A model generated the notes under the pieces. That model was not told the origin of the DNA, did no database searches, and saw only the letters and a list, made by a program, of their open reading frames with translations. Below are positions 23,176 through 30,270 of a DNA stretch of 34,616 bases, piece after piece. Origin of the DNA: a virus. Numbering within the stretch: position 1 is the stretch's first letter; every line of letters begins with the position of its first letter. Position numbers and translations under genes: made by a program. The stretch is taken from the IMG/VR virus record IMGVR_UViG_3300048584_000074, positions 1-34,616 of that record; one strand, 5' to 3'.

Positions 23176-23658
23176 ATGGAACTAATCGACTACGCGGAAC
23201 AACAAGGCCAAGCCAACTTCGCCTGGCAGACCAAGGTGAATGAAACCACCCGCCAGGAGGCGAACCTCACCCTCGGCTTCCTCATCACCGGCGGCGGCGC
23301 TGCCGTGGCATGGGTGATCAACCAGTTGGCTGGCCCGTCTCCAGACGCTACACTCGCCTTCGCGGTGTTCGTCATGGCGCTGTGGCTCTTCGCGCTGGCC
23401 GCCAGCGTGCAGTTCAAGTGCCTGAAATTCAAGTTGGCCATGCCGCCCGCGAACCAGCCGCTGCACGTTTACCAGCCGCAATACAACACCCTCTCCCTGC
23501 GCGCCCAGCAGCTAAGCCACCTGGAACAGGCCATCATCTACTGTGTGGAAACGGGACAGGAAAAAGCCAAAGCCTTGAGACGCCTCCGCATGGCCGCCTG
23601 CTTCACTCCTCTCGTATTTCTGGCGGCGTGGGTCTTGGCGGCTTGCTGTTTTCAATAA
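23176..23658 (+). CDS. Three-TM membrane protein on the opposite strand
   Basis: The 160-residue product starts MELIDYAEQQGQANFAWQTK. After a charged stretch with TRQEANLT come three hydrophobic segments: LGFLITGGGAAVAWVINQL, LAFAVFVMALWLFALAASVQF and FTPLVFLAAWVLAACCF at the C terminus. Similar phage and prophage proteins (Glu/Gln-rich start, 'EA..TLN.LL.G.GGALA', two or three TM segments) are common but poorly characterised. It is the only convincing plus-strand gene in the late region, so a moron role such as superinfection exclusion is possible. A holin role is the alternative. Its 3' end overlaps a minus-strand gene by 56 bases. Confidence 0.6.
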   Translation: MELIDYAEQQGQANFAWQTKVNETTRQEANLTLGFLITGGGAAVAWVINQLAGPSPDATLAFAVFVMALWLFALAASVQFKCLKFKLAMPPANQPLHVYQPQYNTLSLRAQQLSHLEQAIIYCVETGQEKAKALRRLRMAACFTPLVFLAAWVLAACCFQ

Positions 23659-23791
23659 GCTCACGATCCGCGCTTTTTGCCCGGATCGCCTCGTTCCGGC
23701 GCTCATCCTGGCGGCTTGCATCCAGTCGCATGATCGGCGGCTCCACGCTGCCTAACGGCGCGTCCGGCTTGGTGTTGTCTGAGTCAGTCAT
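23603..23791 (-). CDS. Small hydrophilic protein after repressor
   Basis: The 62-residue product (MTDSDNTKPDAPLGSVEPP start) is Pro- and Arg-rich and probably disordered, ending RPTPPEIREE. It begins four bases after the repressor stop, which favours a real gene in the same transcript. Its end overlaps the convergent membrane gene. No function can be assigned. Confidence 0.45.
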   Translation of the reverse strand: MTDSDNTKPDAPLGSVEPPIMRLDASRQDERRNEAIRAKSADRELIENSKPPRPTPPEIREE

Positions 23792-23795
23792 AAGT

Positions 23796-24197
23796 TCATT
23801 CTTCGGATTGATCCGCCAACCTTTCCAGTGCCGTCGCGATCCGCTGGTTCGTTTTCAGCAGTTCACCCAACACGGCTAACAACTCCGGATCGGAAGATGA
23901 ATCGAAACGCGGAGGCGCGGAGGACGCAGAGGGAGACGCGGAGGGATGAGGGTCGGGGGCTTCGGGACTGCGAAAACTGCGAAGAGTGAAACCTTCAGCT
24001 TCCGCAGTTGCTTCCGCCTGTTCTAACTTTCTCCAAGCCTTGTCTGATATGGGGTTTCCTCCTGTCCTATAGGCATAAAACATCCTGTCGGAAATGCCGA
24101 TCTTCACAGGCAGATCCTTCAGGAGCACACCCATCGCGGACGCCAGATTTTCTGTGCGTTGCGAAAAATGCGATGAACTGCGATTTTGTTGTTGCAT
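23796..24197 (-). CDS. Putative phage repressor (HTH)
   Basis: The 133-residue product has an N-terminal helix-turn-helix-like stretch (LASAMGVLLKDLPVKIGISDRMFYAYRTGGNPISDKAWRKLEQAE, about residues 17-62), a disordered Pro/Ser linker and a C-terminal helix (LLAVLGELLKTNQRIATALERLADQ) that could mediate multimerisation. It is divergent from the Cro/Ner-like gene at 24348 and stands between leftward and rightward operons, the place of a lysogeny repressor. Repeated ACTGCG sites lie at its start and inside its gene. Confidence 0.6.
   Translation of the reverse strand: MQQQNRSSSHFSQRTENLASAMGVLLKDLPVKIGISDRMFYAYRTGGNPISDKAWRKLEQAEATAEAEGFTLRSFRSPEAPDPHPSASPSASSAPPRFDSSSDPELLAVLGELLKTNQRIATALERLADQSEE
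23966..23981. promoter_or_regulatory. ACTGCG repeat pair inside repressor gene
   Basis: The plus strand reads GACTGCGAAAACTGCG, two ACTGCG copies nine bases apart. The same arrangement recurs 233 bases away near the repressor start. A further inverted copy (CCGCAGTT) lies at 24002-24009. This may be an auxiliary operator allowing looping, or a by-product of the coding sequence. Confidence 0.4.
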
Positions 24198-24214
24198 TAA
24201 CTGCGGAAACTGCG
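24176..24214. promoter_or_regulatory. Putative operator region with AACTGCG repeats
   Basis: Three direct copies of AACTGCG lie at 24176-24182, 24199-24205 and 24208-24214, around the repressor start codon and in the divergent control region. The last two are nine bases apart. This spacing matches that of the pair at 23966. They are candidate binding sites for the repressor or the Cro/Ner-like protein. No convincing -35/-10 pair was identified. The rest of the region up to 24347 holds only a nine-residue open frame at 24314-24343 (MNPIALTLL), a possible leader peptide. Confidence 0.5.
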
Positions 24215-24347
24215 ATTCCTTCTCCCGTGCCGGTTACGGAATCCGAAACCTAGTCATCCCACCACCCCACCGCAAGCCAAAAGAATCCTTAACACAACCA
24301 AACCAACCCCACCATGAACCCCATCGCCCTCACCTTACTCTAACATC

Positions 24348-24554
24348 ATGGCAAACTCCTACATCAACGGTGCCCCGCACCAATCCCTAAAGGCCCGCTT
24401 CCCTGGCATCAGCCTCGCCGCCACGGATCTCGGCGTCACCCGCTCCCACCTCTGGCAAGTCCTAGCAGGCAAGCGCGAGAGCAAGCCCCTGCTCGCCCGC
24501 TGGAAAACCTGGCTCGCCAGTCACCCCGAGTTCGCCCGTCTGCAATCCCGCTAA
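24348..24554 (+). CDS. Cro/Ner-like HTH protein
   Basis: The 68-residue product is little more than one DNA-binding domain: PGISLAATDLGVTRSHLWQVLAGKRESKPLLARWKTWL. The first part reads as helix-turn-helix (LAATDLGV-TR-SHLWQVLAG) and the rest packs as a third and fourth helix. As first gene of the rightward early operon, opposite the repressor, it stands where Mu has ner, which turns down early transcription. Its start follows a nine-codon open frame by four bases. Confidence 0.65.
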   Translation: MANSYINGAPHQSLKARFPGISLAATDLGVTRSHLWQVLAGKRESKPLLARWKTWLASHPEFARLQSR

Positions 24555-24566
24555 CCCCGCCTAACC

Positions 24567-25091
24567 ATGCACCCCACTGACCTCATCACAGCCATTCTGG
24601 AACTGCTTCAATGCCATAAAACGGAAACGGCCCCACCAGTTCAATCGCCACCAGTTTCATCCAGCTATCCCCCCGCCGGTGCCACGACTCCGTTAGTAGC
24701 CACCGCGCCAGCCTTGGTGCATCCCATGCCTGCGGCAGCTCACCCACAGGACTCTCCCGACACTCTTCAGGAAACAACTGCCCCACGAAATCGCAGGCAC
24801 ATTCCGCTCGAAGAAATAATTGCCACGCAATTTCGGGCGAAGTGGCTTCTGCAATACCACCACTCGCTACTAACTGCACAGCCGCAAGATCTGTCAGCGC
24901 TCGATGTCGCCTTCCTTCAGCAAACAGGTGCAGGCACAGCGGGGCAAAACCTTTGGCAATCACAGGCTTCAGTTCCAGCAATGCCGGTATCGCCTGAACC
25001 CTCAGTCCTTCCCGTGCCCTACCCAGAAAGCCGAGCGCATGAATCCATCCCTGTGGGCATTCCATGTCGCCAATGTGGCCACCCCTTTTAA
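24567..25091 (+). CDS. Uncertain early protein, Pro-rich
   Basis: A 174-residue frame starts 12 bases after the Cro/Ner-like gene. It has a Pro/Ala-rich disordered part (about residues 20-70) and a more protein-like helical part (IPLEEIIATQFRAKWLLQYHHSLLTAQPQDLSALDVAFLQ), then ends CRQCGHPF. The opposite strand also holds a long open frame here (24586-25392), part of which looks plausible. Base use at codon third positions is mixed on both strands, unlike the neighbours. The plus strand is preferred for its fit with the operon. Confidence 0.4.
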   Translation: MHPTDLITAILELLQCHKTETAPPVQSPPVSSSYPPAGATTPLVATAPALVHPMPAAAHPQDSPDTLQETTAPRNRRHIPLEEIIATQFRAKWLLQYHHSLLTAQPQDLSALDVAFLQQTGAGTAGQNLWQSQASVPAMPVSPEPSVLPVPYPESRAHESIPVGIPCRQCGHPF

Positions 25092-25150
25092 TTCCCGCAA
25101 TCCAAAATCCACCGCCACCTCTTCCACCTCCCACTTCCCACTCGTCACTC

Positions 25151-25414
25151 ATGCCAGATCCCCACACAGACCCAGACGACGACACCCTGGCGACCGCACT
25201 CGCCGCCGCCCTCGACGCTGCCGACCTCGACGATCTGACCATCTGCGACGGCATCCCCGCCGCCGACGTCGCCCGCCAACTCGGGATCAGCGAGCGCACC
25301 GTCGCCAACATCACCGCCACCTTCCGCGCCCGCCTCGTCGTCCGCCTCCTGGCCGATCCCGCCACCCCCCGCCTCATGATTCTCCACGCCAAAAAAATCC
25401 TCAGCCAACTCTAA
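25151..25414 (+). CDS. Small HTH regulator
   Basis: The 87-residue product starts MPDPHTDPDDDTLATALAAAL with an acidic first part and has a clear helix-turn-helix: DGIPAADVARQLGISERTVANITATFRARLVVRLLADP. The second helix (SERTVANI) would be the recognition helix. The start at 25151 follows a CACTTCCCACTCGTCACTC leader that resembles other leaders in this arm. It is probably a DNA-binding early regulator; target unknown. Confidence 0.6.
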   Translation: MPDPHTDPDDDTLATALAAALDAADLDDLTICDGIPAADVARQLGISERTVANITATFRARLVVRLLADPATPRLMILHAKKILSQL

Positions 25415-25418
25415 CACT

Positions 25419-25637
25419 ATGAGCACGCACACCCAACCGACACAAGCCAACGTCATCCTTGCCGAGCTGGAAAAAAACATCGGCCAATGGGTGCCAATGC
25501 CACACCTCGCCCGGATCTCAGGAGCCTATGCCGTCCATTCCAGAATCGCAGAGCTTCGCAAGCGAGGCCACTCCATCGGCACCCACGTCAAGAATGTCGG
25601 TCACCTCAAGCACTCCTTCTACCGCCTCTCCCTCTGA
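25419..25637 (+). CDS. Winged-helix protein (HTH_39 type)
   Basis: The 72-residue product matches the small winged-helix domains used in phage regulation and replication: NVILAELEKNIGQWVPMPHLARI, then GAYAVHSRIAELRKRGHSIG, then a wing ending HLKHSFYRLSL. 'SRIAELRKRGHSI' is the diagnostic segment. It starts four bases after the previous gene and has a TCACTTCTCACT-type leader region after it. Confidence 0.65.
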   Translation: MSTHTQPTQANVILAELEKNIGQWVPMPHLARISGAYAVHSRIAELRKRGHSIGTHVKNVGHLKHSFYRLSL

Positions 25638-25686
25638 ACACTTCTCACTTCTCACTCGTCACTTCTAACCACCAACCACCAAAACC

Positions 25687-25854
25687 ATGATCGCACTATA
25701 CATCATCACCGCCTCACTCCTCGGATGCGCCATCGGCTTTATGGGAGCTGCTCTCATGGCCTCCCGCAAAATCCAGCGCCTCGAAGCCGACACCTGGCAA
25801 GCCGCCAACCGTTACTATTCCCGCCGCTACAAAGACCGCGAATCCGTTCTCTAA
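25687..25854 (+). CDS. Small one-TM protein
   Basis: This 55-residue open frame begins MIALYIITASLLGCAIGFMG, with one transmembrane segment of about 25 residues. A basic and aromatic cytoplasmic tail follows (SRKIQRLEADTWQAANRYYSRRYKDRE). The start is preceded by the CCACCAAAACC-type leader used by neighbouring genes. An early membrane protein may act in superinfection exclusion or host takeover; this is a guess from topology and timing. Confidence 0.6.
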   Translation: MIALYIITASLLGCAIGFMGAALMASRKIQRLEADTWQAANRYYSRRYKDRESVL

Positions 25855-25865
25855 CATAACACAAC

Positions 25866-25929
25866 GGGGCGGATGGCCAAAAGCGCAAGCTCCGGCTCGG
25901 TCTTAGATAGCCGCACTAGCATCCGCCCC
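25866..25929 (+). ncRNA. Candidate structured RNA with three-way junction
   Basis: GGGGCGGATG at 25866-25875 pairs perfectly with CATCCGCCCC at 25920-25929 (ten pairs). The 44-base interior folds into AGC-GCAA-GCU (25882-25891), a short stem with a GNRA tetraloop, and CGGCU/AGCCG (25893-25897 with 25909-25913) with an 11-base loop, making a three-way junction. No open frame crosses it convincingly. It lies between a small membrane gene and the acyl carrier protein gene. It may be a small RNA, a cis-regulatory element or a processing site. It matches no RNA family I can name. Confidence 0.55.
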
Positions 25930-25980
25930 ACCTCTTCCATTTCTCACTTCTCACTGATCACTCGGCACTTCTTCCTCTTC

Positions 25981-26011
25981 CCTGAAAACTGAACACTGAA
26001 AACTAGCAACT
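25981..26011 (+). repeat. CTGAAAACT repeat before acyl carrier gene
   Basis: The sequence CCTGAAAACTGAACACTG continues AAAACTAGCAACT and ends nine bases before the ATG of the acyl carrier protein. It is preceded by TCACTTCTCACTGATCACT. The same leader precedes MuB. Confidence 0.85.
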
Positions 26012-26019
26012 CTCTTCCC

Positions 26020-26277
26020 ATGTCCGCCTGCCCCACACTCACCAATCTCCTTTCCATCATCTCCGAGTTCGCCGTCGTCGATTCCGAATCCATCGGTTTC
26101 ATGGACACCCTCGCCAGTCTCGGCCTCGACTCCATCGACACCCTCGAACTCCGCATCGAGATCGAAGATCAATTCGAAATCGACCTCCCCGAAGCCCTGC
26201 TCGTCCTACCCACCACCACCATCGCCACTCTCCACGACGCCATCCAAGCCGCCTCTTCCCTGAAAACTGAAAACTGA
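26020..26277 (+). CDS. Acyl carrier protein
   Basis: The 85-residue product is a clear acyl carrier protein. The motif SLGLDSIDTLELRIEIEDQF contains the DS(I/L) serine, here Ser38, to which holo-ACP synthase attaches 4'-phosphopantetheine. A helix III region (EALLVLPTTTIATLHDAI) follows. It carries acyl groups for fatty acid, lipid A or acyl-modification pathways in the cytoplasm. The last residues (SLKTEN) and the stop are encoded by a CTGAAAACT repeat. It lies in the early transposition operon with no partner synthase or transferase nearby, so it must work with host enzymes. Confidence 0.85.
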   Translation: MSACPTLTNLLSIISEFAVVDSESIGFMDTLASLGLDSIDTLELRIEIEDQFEIDLPEALLVLPTTTIATLHDAIQAASSLKTEN

Positions 26278-26290
26278 ACACTAACAACTT
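26258..26290 (+). repeat. CTGAAAACT repeat at end of acyl carrier gene
   Basis: CCCTGAAAACTGAAAACTGA is followed by ACACTAACAACTT and the ATG of the next gene. The TGA inside the repeat ends the acyl carrier gene, so the repeat is both coding and leader. Confidence 0.85.
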
Positions 26291-26989
26291 ATGTCAACTA
26301 CCACCGTCGAAATCCTCACCAAAGCCCAAGCCGCCGCCCTCGATCTCCGCGACCACTCCAACGCGATCAACGAGACGCTCGATCTCATCGTCAAATTCGA
26401 GGAATCATTTGAGGAATCCACCCTCGAACCCCGCCTCCTCATCGGCCTCGAAATAGCCAAGGCGCAGGCGAAGTTTGGCATGACCGTTCAGGAGGGCGGA
26501 AAGCTCGGTGGCAGGCCATCGTCCGAAACCTTGTCACAGTGTGACAAGGTTATCGACCCCGCCACCGCCTCCATGGGATTCACCGGCTGGCTCGCCCGTG
26601 AAACCCCGCGCCTCAAGCGTCCCACGGCCATCAAATACGCCCACGCTTTCGCCTCACTCGGCATCCCGGCAGACAAGGCCACGCCCGCACTTATCCGTGC
26701 CAAGATCAAGGACATCCGCCACCATTGCGGAAAAAACAGCCTGCCCATGCCCAGCCTGCACAGCCTCTACAAAGCAGGCAAACCCAAGCCGCTACAAATC
26801 GAAACCACCGAGGAAAAGGAAGATCCGACACGCCTCGGAGACGCCCGAGAGGCGTGGTTCCTATGGCGCGAGCGGGCGGAGAAGCTCGTCGCCAACGGCG
26901 TTCTCGATGACCTGGACAAGCCAGGCGTGGAAGCCCTCAAGGAATTCAACCTGTGGCTGCGCGACCGCATCAACGCCCGCCTCAAATAA
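26291..26989 (+). CDS. Early protein of unknown function before transposase
   Basis: The 232-residue product is helical and charged. It begins MSTTTVEILTKAQAAALDLRDHSNAINETLDLIVKFEESF. The middle part (LLIGLEIAKAQAKFG, then GFTGWLARETPRLKRPTAIKYAHAFASLG) resembles the plasmid/phage DUF3102-like pattern, in which a protein counts or recognises DNA-bound partners. A C-terminal helical part (DAREAWFLWRERAEKLVANG) follows. It lies 23 bases before the transposase. It may be a transposition accessory or regulator. Family membership is uncertain. Confidence 0.55.
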   Translation: MSTTTVEILTKAQAAALDLRDHSNAINETLDLIVKFEESFEESTLEPRLLIGLEIAKAQAKFGMTVQEGGKLGGRPSSETLSQCDKVIDPATASMGFTGWLARETPRLKRPTAIKYAHAFASLGIPADKATPALIRAKIKDIRHHCGKNSLPMPSLHSLYKAGKPKPLQIETTEEKEDPTRLGDAREAWFLWRERAEKLVANGVLDDLDKPGVEALKEFNLWLRDRINARLK

Positions 26990-27012
26990 AAACCCTCTGA
27001 CTCATCATACCC

Positions 27013-29142
27013 ATGACCTGCATCACATCGCTCGACTACGCCTCGCCACTCTGGGAATCCATCCCCGGCGATCACCGGGAAGAACTGCGCCGCATCGTTG
27101 CGGCCATCAGCGAGGCCCCGGCGAGCGGTGTCACCAGGTGGATGCAGCAAACCGCGCCCCAGTTAGGCCTCAGCTACCAAGCGTTTCGCCGGCACTATTA
27201 CAGCATCAAGAATAACGGCGGTGACTGGACGGTCATCATCGACAAGCGAAAGGCACCGGAACACCGCGCCGCCACCGCCCTTGCCAGGCAACCTCACTTC
27301 ATGGCCGCGCTCGCCAAGATTGTCGAAGAGCATCAACGCAACAATCAGGCAGGCTTCCGCGCTCTCCGCCGCCGCTGGGCATCTCGCCGCGTCGCCATCC
27401 CCGGCTATGAGACATGGCCAGGCTGGCCCAAGATCCCGGCTGGCTGGACGGATGGAAACCTCGGGAGGATCGTTAAGGAGCAAACCAACCTCGCCCGCAT
27501 GCGCTCAATCCGCGTAGGGACATCGAGCAAGACCAATATCTATCTCCCCACCGTCATCACCACCCGCGCCAATCTCTGGCCCGGTGCCGTCATCCAGTTG
27601 GACGACGTCTGGCATAAAAATTTCGTGACCCTCGGCAAAAAGCGCGAGGTCGTTAGGGTTCTCGAACTCGGTGCGCTCGACCTCTTTTCCGCCTGCCGTT
27701 TCCACTTTGGAGCCAAGCCACGGCGCAAGCGCGATGGTGGGTCCTACGAAACCATCGGCGGCAGCGATATGAGGATGTTCCTCGCCGGGTTGTTCCACCG
27801 CACCGGCTATTCACCGCAAGGCACGATGCTCATGTCCGAGCATAACACCGCCAAAGTCTCCGAGGATATCGCCAGAATCCTCTACGATGCCACCGGCGGA
27901 ATGATCCGCGTGGACTACCAGCCCATCGAAGGCAAGCAGGCCGCTCTATCAGGCTATTGGGCAGGCAGCGAGGGCGGAAACTTCCGCGCCAAAGCCTGCC
28001 TCGAATCCACCCACAGCCTCATGGCTAACGACCTCGGCGCACTGCCGATGCAGTCCGGCCACAACACCCACGGGCTACAAGGCCCCGTCACCACCGACCG
28101 CATCGCCGCCTACATCCAGCGCATCGTCAAGAGCGTCTTGGAAAAAGTCCCGCACCGCGAACACCTGCTCAAACTGCCCGCCCTGGACTTCCACACCCAG
28201 TTCTATCCGTTTCTTGTGGACTACTATCAGTTTGGTCTCAACGCCCGCACCGATCATGACTTGGAAGCCTGGGAAATGCTCGGTCACGTCGTCAACGAAT
28301 ACACCACCATTCCCGGCAGCGGGCATTTTTTCAGCGAGGATGTTTTCCTCAAGCTGCCTGCACCATCCCAAACGGCCATCCGCCACGCCGCCGCCGCAGA
28401 TCCTCAGTCCTGGAGCCGCCGTCGCAAACTCTCCCCTGGCGAGGTATGGGATAGCAGACGCGACTTCCTGCCGATACCTCCCGTCGTCCTGTGCGACATC
28501 CTCGGCGGCGATCTTGCCCGCGAAGTCACTGCCAGAAAAGGCTTCCTTGAATTCTCCGATCAGGAAATCTCGTGCGATCCGCTCATCTATCAGGCCCGCT
28601 TTTGTTGCGGCCCTCGCCATGGCCGCGAGATCCCCCACGGCGAAAAAATCAAGATGTTCGTCCTCCCTTTTGACGACAAGACCGCCATCGTCGTGGACTC
28701 CAAGGAAAGATATCTCGGCGAGGTGCCGCTCTACCACCGCGTCACTCCCATCGACCCGGATGCCTTCGGTTCCGCCGCGCCGTTTGAAGAGCGTCCCGAG
28801 ATCCGCAGTGAAGCACTCCGCAATGCCGCTGGAGAAAAGCACTCCCGCATCGCAGACATCCTGGAACCCTCCCGCATCATCCATGCAGACCGCGTGCAGG
28901 ATGCTCGGGATCTGCGGGAACATAACCGCCGCGTCGTCACCGGCGCACCCGTCACCCCCGACGAGATCCACGCCGCCCGCATTGCAGCAGGCCAGCAAGG
29001 CCAGCGCACCGCCGCTGCCAACCGCCTGCAAGCCCACGGCGAGGCCACCGACTGGGACACCTCCGACCTCTCCTCCGTCCCTGTCGCATCCACCGCATGG
29101 GATGATCTCCCCGACGACGAACCTCTCCCCGACGCTCTCTAA
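27013..29142 (+). CDS. MuA-like DDE transposase
   Basis: The 709-residue enzyme cuts the phage ends and joins them to target DNA. The catalytic core lies at about residues 190-340: Asp198 in VIQLDDVWH, Glu276 in MLMSEHNTA and Glu331 in CLESTHSLMAN. Spacings of 78 and 55 residues compare with 67 and 56 for MuA D269, D336 and E392, so the third residue fits well. Where most enzymes have a second Asp, this one has Glu276. The N-terminal 150 residues carry HTH-like DNA-binding parts (LGLSYQAFRRHYYSIKNN) and the C-terminal part holds the beta-barrel (FDDKTAIVVDSKERYLGEV). It is followed by the MuB-like gene. Confidence 0.9.
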   Translation: MTCITSLDYASPLWESIPGDHREELRRIVAAISEAPASGVTRWMQQTAPQLGLSYQAFRRHYYSIKNNGGDWTVIIDKRKAPEHRAATALARQPHFMAALAKIVEEHQRNNQAGFRALRRRWASRRVAIPGYETWPGWPKIPAGWTDGNLGRIVKEQTNLARMRSIRVGTSSKTNIYLPTVITTRANLWPGAVIQLDDVWHKNFVTLGKKREVVRVLELGALDLFSACRFHFGAKPRRKRDGGSYETIGGSDMRMFLAGLFHRTGYSPQGTMLMSEHNTAKVSEDIARILYDATGGMIRVDYQPIEGKQAALSGYWAGSEGGNFRAKACLESTHSLMANDLGALPMQSGHNTHGLQGPVTTDRIAAYIQRIVKSVLEKVPHREHLLKLPALDFHTQFYPFLVDYYQFGLNARTDHDLEAWEMLGHVVNEYTTIPGSGHFFSEDVFLKLPAPSQTAIRHAAAADPQSWSRRRKLSPGEVWDSRRDFLPIPPVVLCDILGGDLAREVTARKGFLEFSDQEISCDPLIYQARFCCGPRHGREIPHGEKIKMFVLPFDDKTAIVVDSKERYLGEVPLYHRVTPIDPDAFGSAAPFEERPEIRSEALRNAAGEKHSRIADILEPSRIIHADRVQDARDLREHNRRVVTGAPVTPDEIHAARIAAGQQGQRTAAANRLQAHGEATDWDTSDLSSVPVASTAWDDLPDDEPLPDAL

Positions 29143-29157
29143 CCTCTCTCTTATTCT

Positions 29158-29191
29158 TCCCTGAAAACTGAACACTGAAAACTAGCAACTC
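29158..29191 (+). repeat. CTGAAAACT repeat before MuB-like gene
   Basis: CCCTGAAAACTGAACACTG continues AAAACTAGCAACT and ends seven bases before the MuB ATG. It is nearly identical to the copy at 25981. Confidence 0.85.
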
Positions 29192-29197
29192 CAAAAC

Positions 29198-30244
29198 ATG
29201 TCAACCACCCAGATCGCCCCCGCCGCCAACACAGGAAGCCTTTCAATCTCTGCCGCAGATTTTGAATTGGTGCTCTCCTCCAGTTACCCAGAAGACCAGC
29301 AAGAGACACTCCGCTTCTGGTTCTTCACCGCCAAGGAACACAACTGGGGCCTCAAAAAGCTTCATGCAATGACCGGCCTCTCCACCACCGTCCTTTATCG
29401 ACTCTTCCGTGGCGAGTATCCAGCCGACGCCACCTTATCCATTCAAAAACTTGCCCGCGCCCGCGAGAACTTCCACGAGAACGCAGACAATCCCGAGTTC
29501 ATCCACACATCGCTTGCCGCCCGCCTCTTCGTCATCTTCGACAAGACCCGCGCTCTCCGCAACGTCTCGATCCTGTGGGGCCGCATGGGCATCGGAAAAA
29601 CCGAGTGCATCAGCGAGTACCAACGCCTTAACAACCACGGACGCACACTCGTCGTTAGATTCCCCGCCGGTGCCACCTTCGCGTTTTTCGTATCTCACCT
29701 GGCCCGCGCTTGCGGAGTCGCCACCCGCTCACAATCCGCCTTCGATCAGCGCTCCAAAATCATCAGCGTCCTTTCCGCCGGTCAACGCCTCCTCATCATC
29801 GACGAACTGCACCAGGCATTCCTAACCACCCGCACCGACACCGCCGTAAAATGCTGCGAGCTACTTCGCGAAATCGCCGACTCAGCCAACTGCGGCCTTG
29901 TCCTGGTAGGAACCGAATTGCTCGAAGAAAACTTCTTCCGTGGCCAGCACAAGGACGCTCTCAAGCAGCTCGTGGATCGTGGCACCGTCCAAGTCCCGCT
30001 TCCCTCCAAGGCCACCAAATCGGACTATCAGAAATTTCTTGCAAACTACGGCCTGAAACTTCCAGACCCCGCAGAATTTCCGGAAGCCTCCGACATCCTC
30101 GGCGACATCATCAAATCTGCCGGCCTGCGCAAGCTCACCCTTCACCTCCGCGATGGCGCCGCCTACGCAGCCAAGCGCACTGAAGCCTATACTTGGCAGC
30201 ATTTCGTCTCCGCCTTCGAAGCCATTCAATCTCTCAGCAAATGA
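29198..30244 (+). CDS. MuB-like AAA ATPase, transposition target selector
   Basis: The 348-residue ATPase polymerises on DNA and delivers target DNA to the transposase. An N-terminal HTH (HNWGLKKLHAMTGLSTTVLYRLFRGEYP, about residues 48-75) precedes the AAA domain with Walker A GRMGIGKT (128-135) and Walker B LLIIDE (198-203). A sensor-like VLVGTELLEENFF follows. A small C-terminal helical domain completes the MuB layout. MuB itself has 312 residues, so length fits. It overlaps the start of the next frame by ATGA. Confidence 0.9.
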   Translation: MSTTQIAPAANTGSLSISAADFELVLSSSYPEDQQETLRFWFFTAKEHNWGLKKLHAMTGLSTTVLYRLFRGEYPADATLSIQKLARARENFHENADNPEFIHTSLAARLFVIFDKTRALRNVSILWGRMGIGKTECISEYQRLNNHGRTLVVRFPAGATFAFFVSHLARACGVATRSQSAFDQRSKIISVLSAGQRLLIIDELHQAFLTTRTDTAVKCCELLREIADSANCGLVLVGTELLEENFFRGQHKDALKQLVDRGTVQVPLPSKATKSDYQKFLANYGLKLPDPAEFPEASDILGDIIKSAGLRKLTLHLRDGAAYAAKRTEAYTWQHFVSAFEAIQSLSK

Positions 30245-30270
30245 TTCCCCCTCAAATCCACCAACCTACC

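Noticed and set aside
24586-25392. Long open frame on the minus strand opposite early genes
   Set aside because: It would cover the clear HTH gene at 25151-25414 and run against the early operon. Only its middle part looks protein-like, so the plus strand reading was kept with low confidence.
28075-29175. Long open frame on the minus strand over the transposase
   Set aside because: It is a shadow of the transposase gene, with Gly/Val-rich low-complexity translation and no motif.
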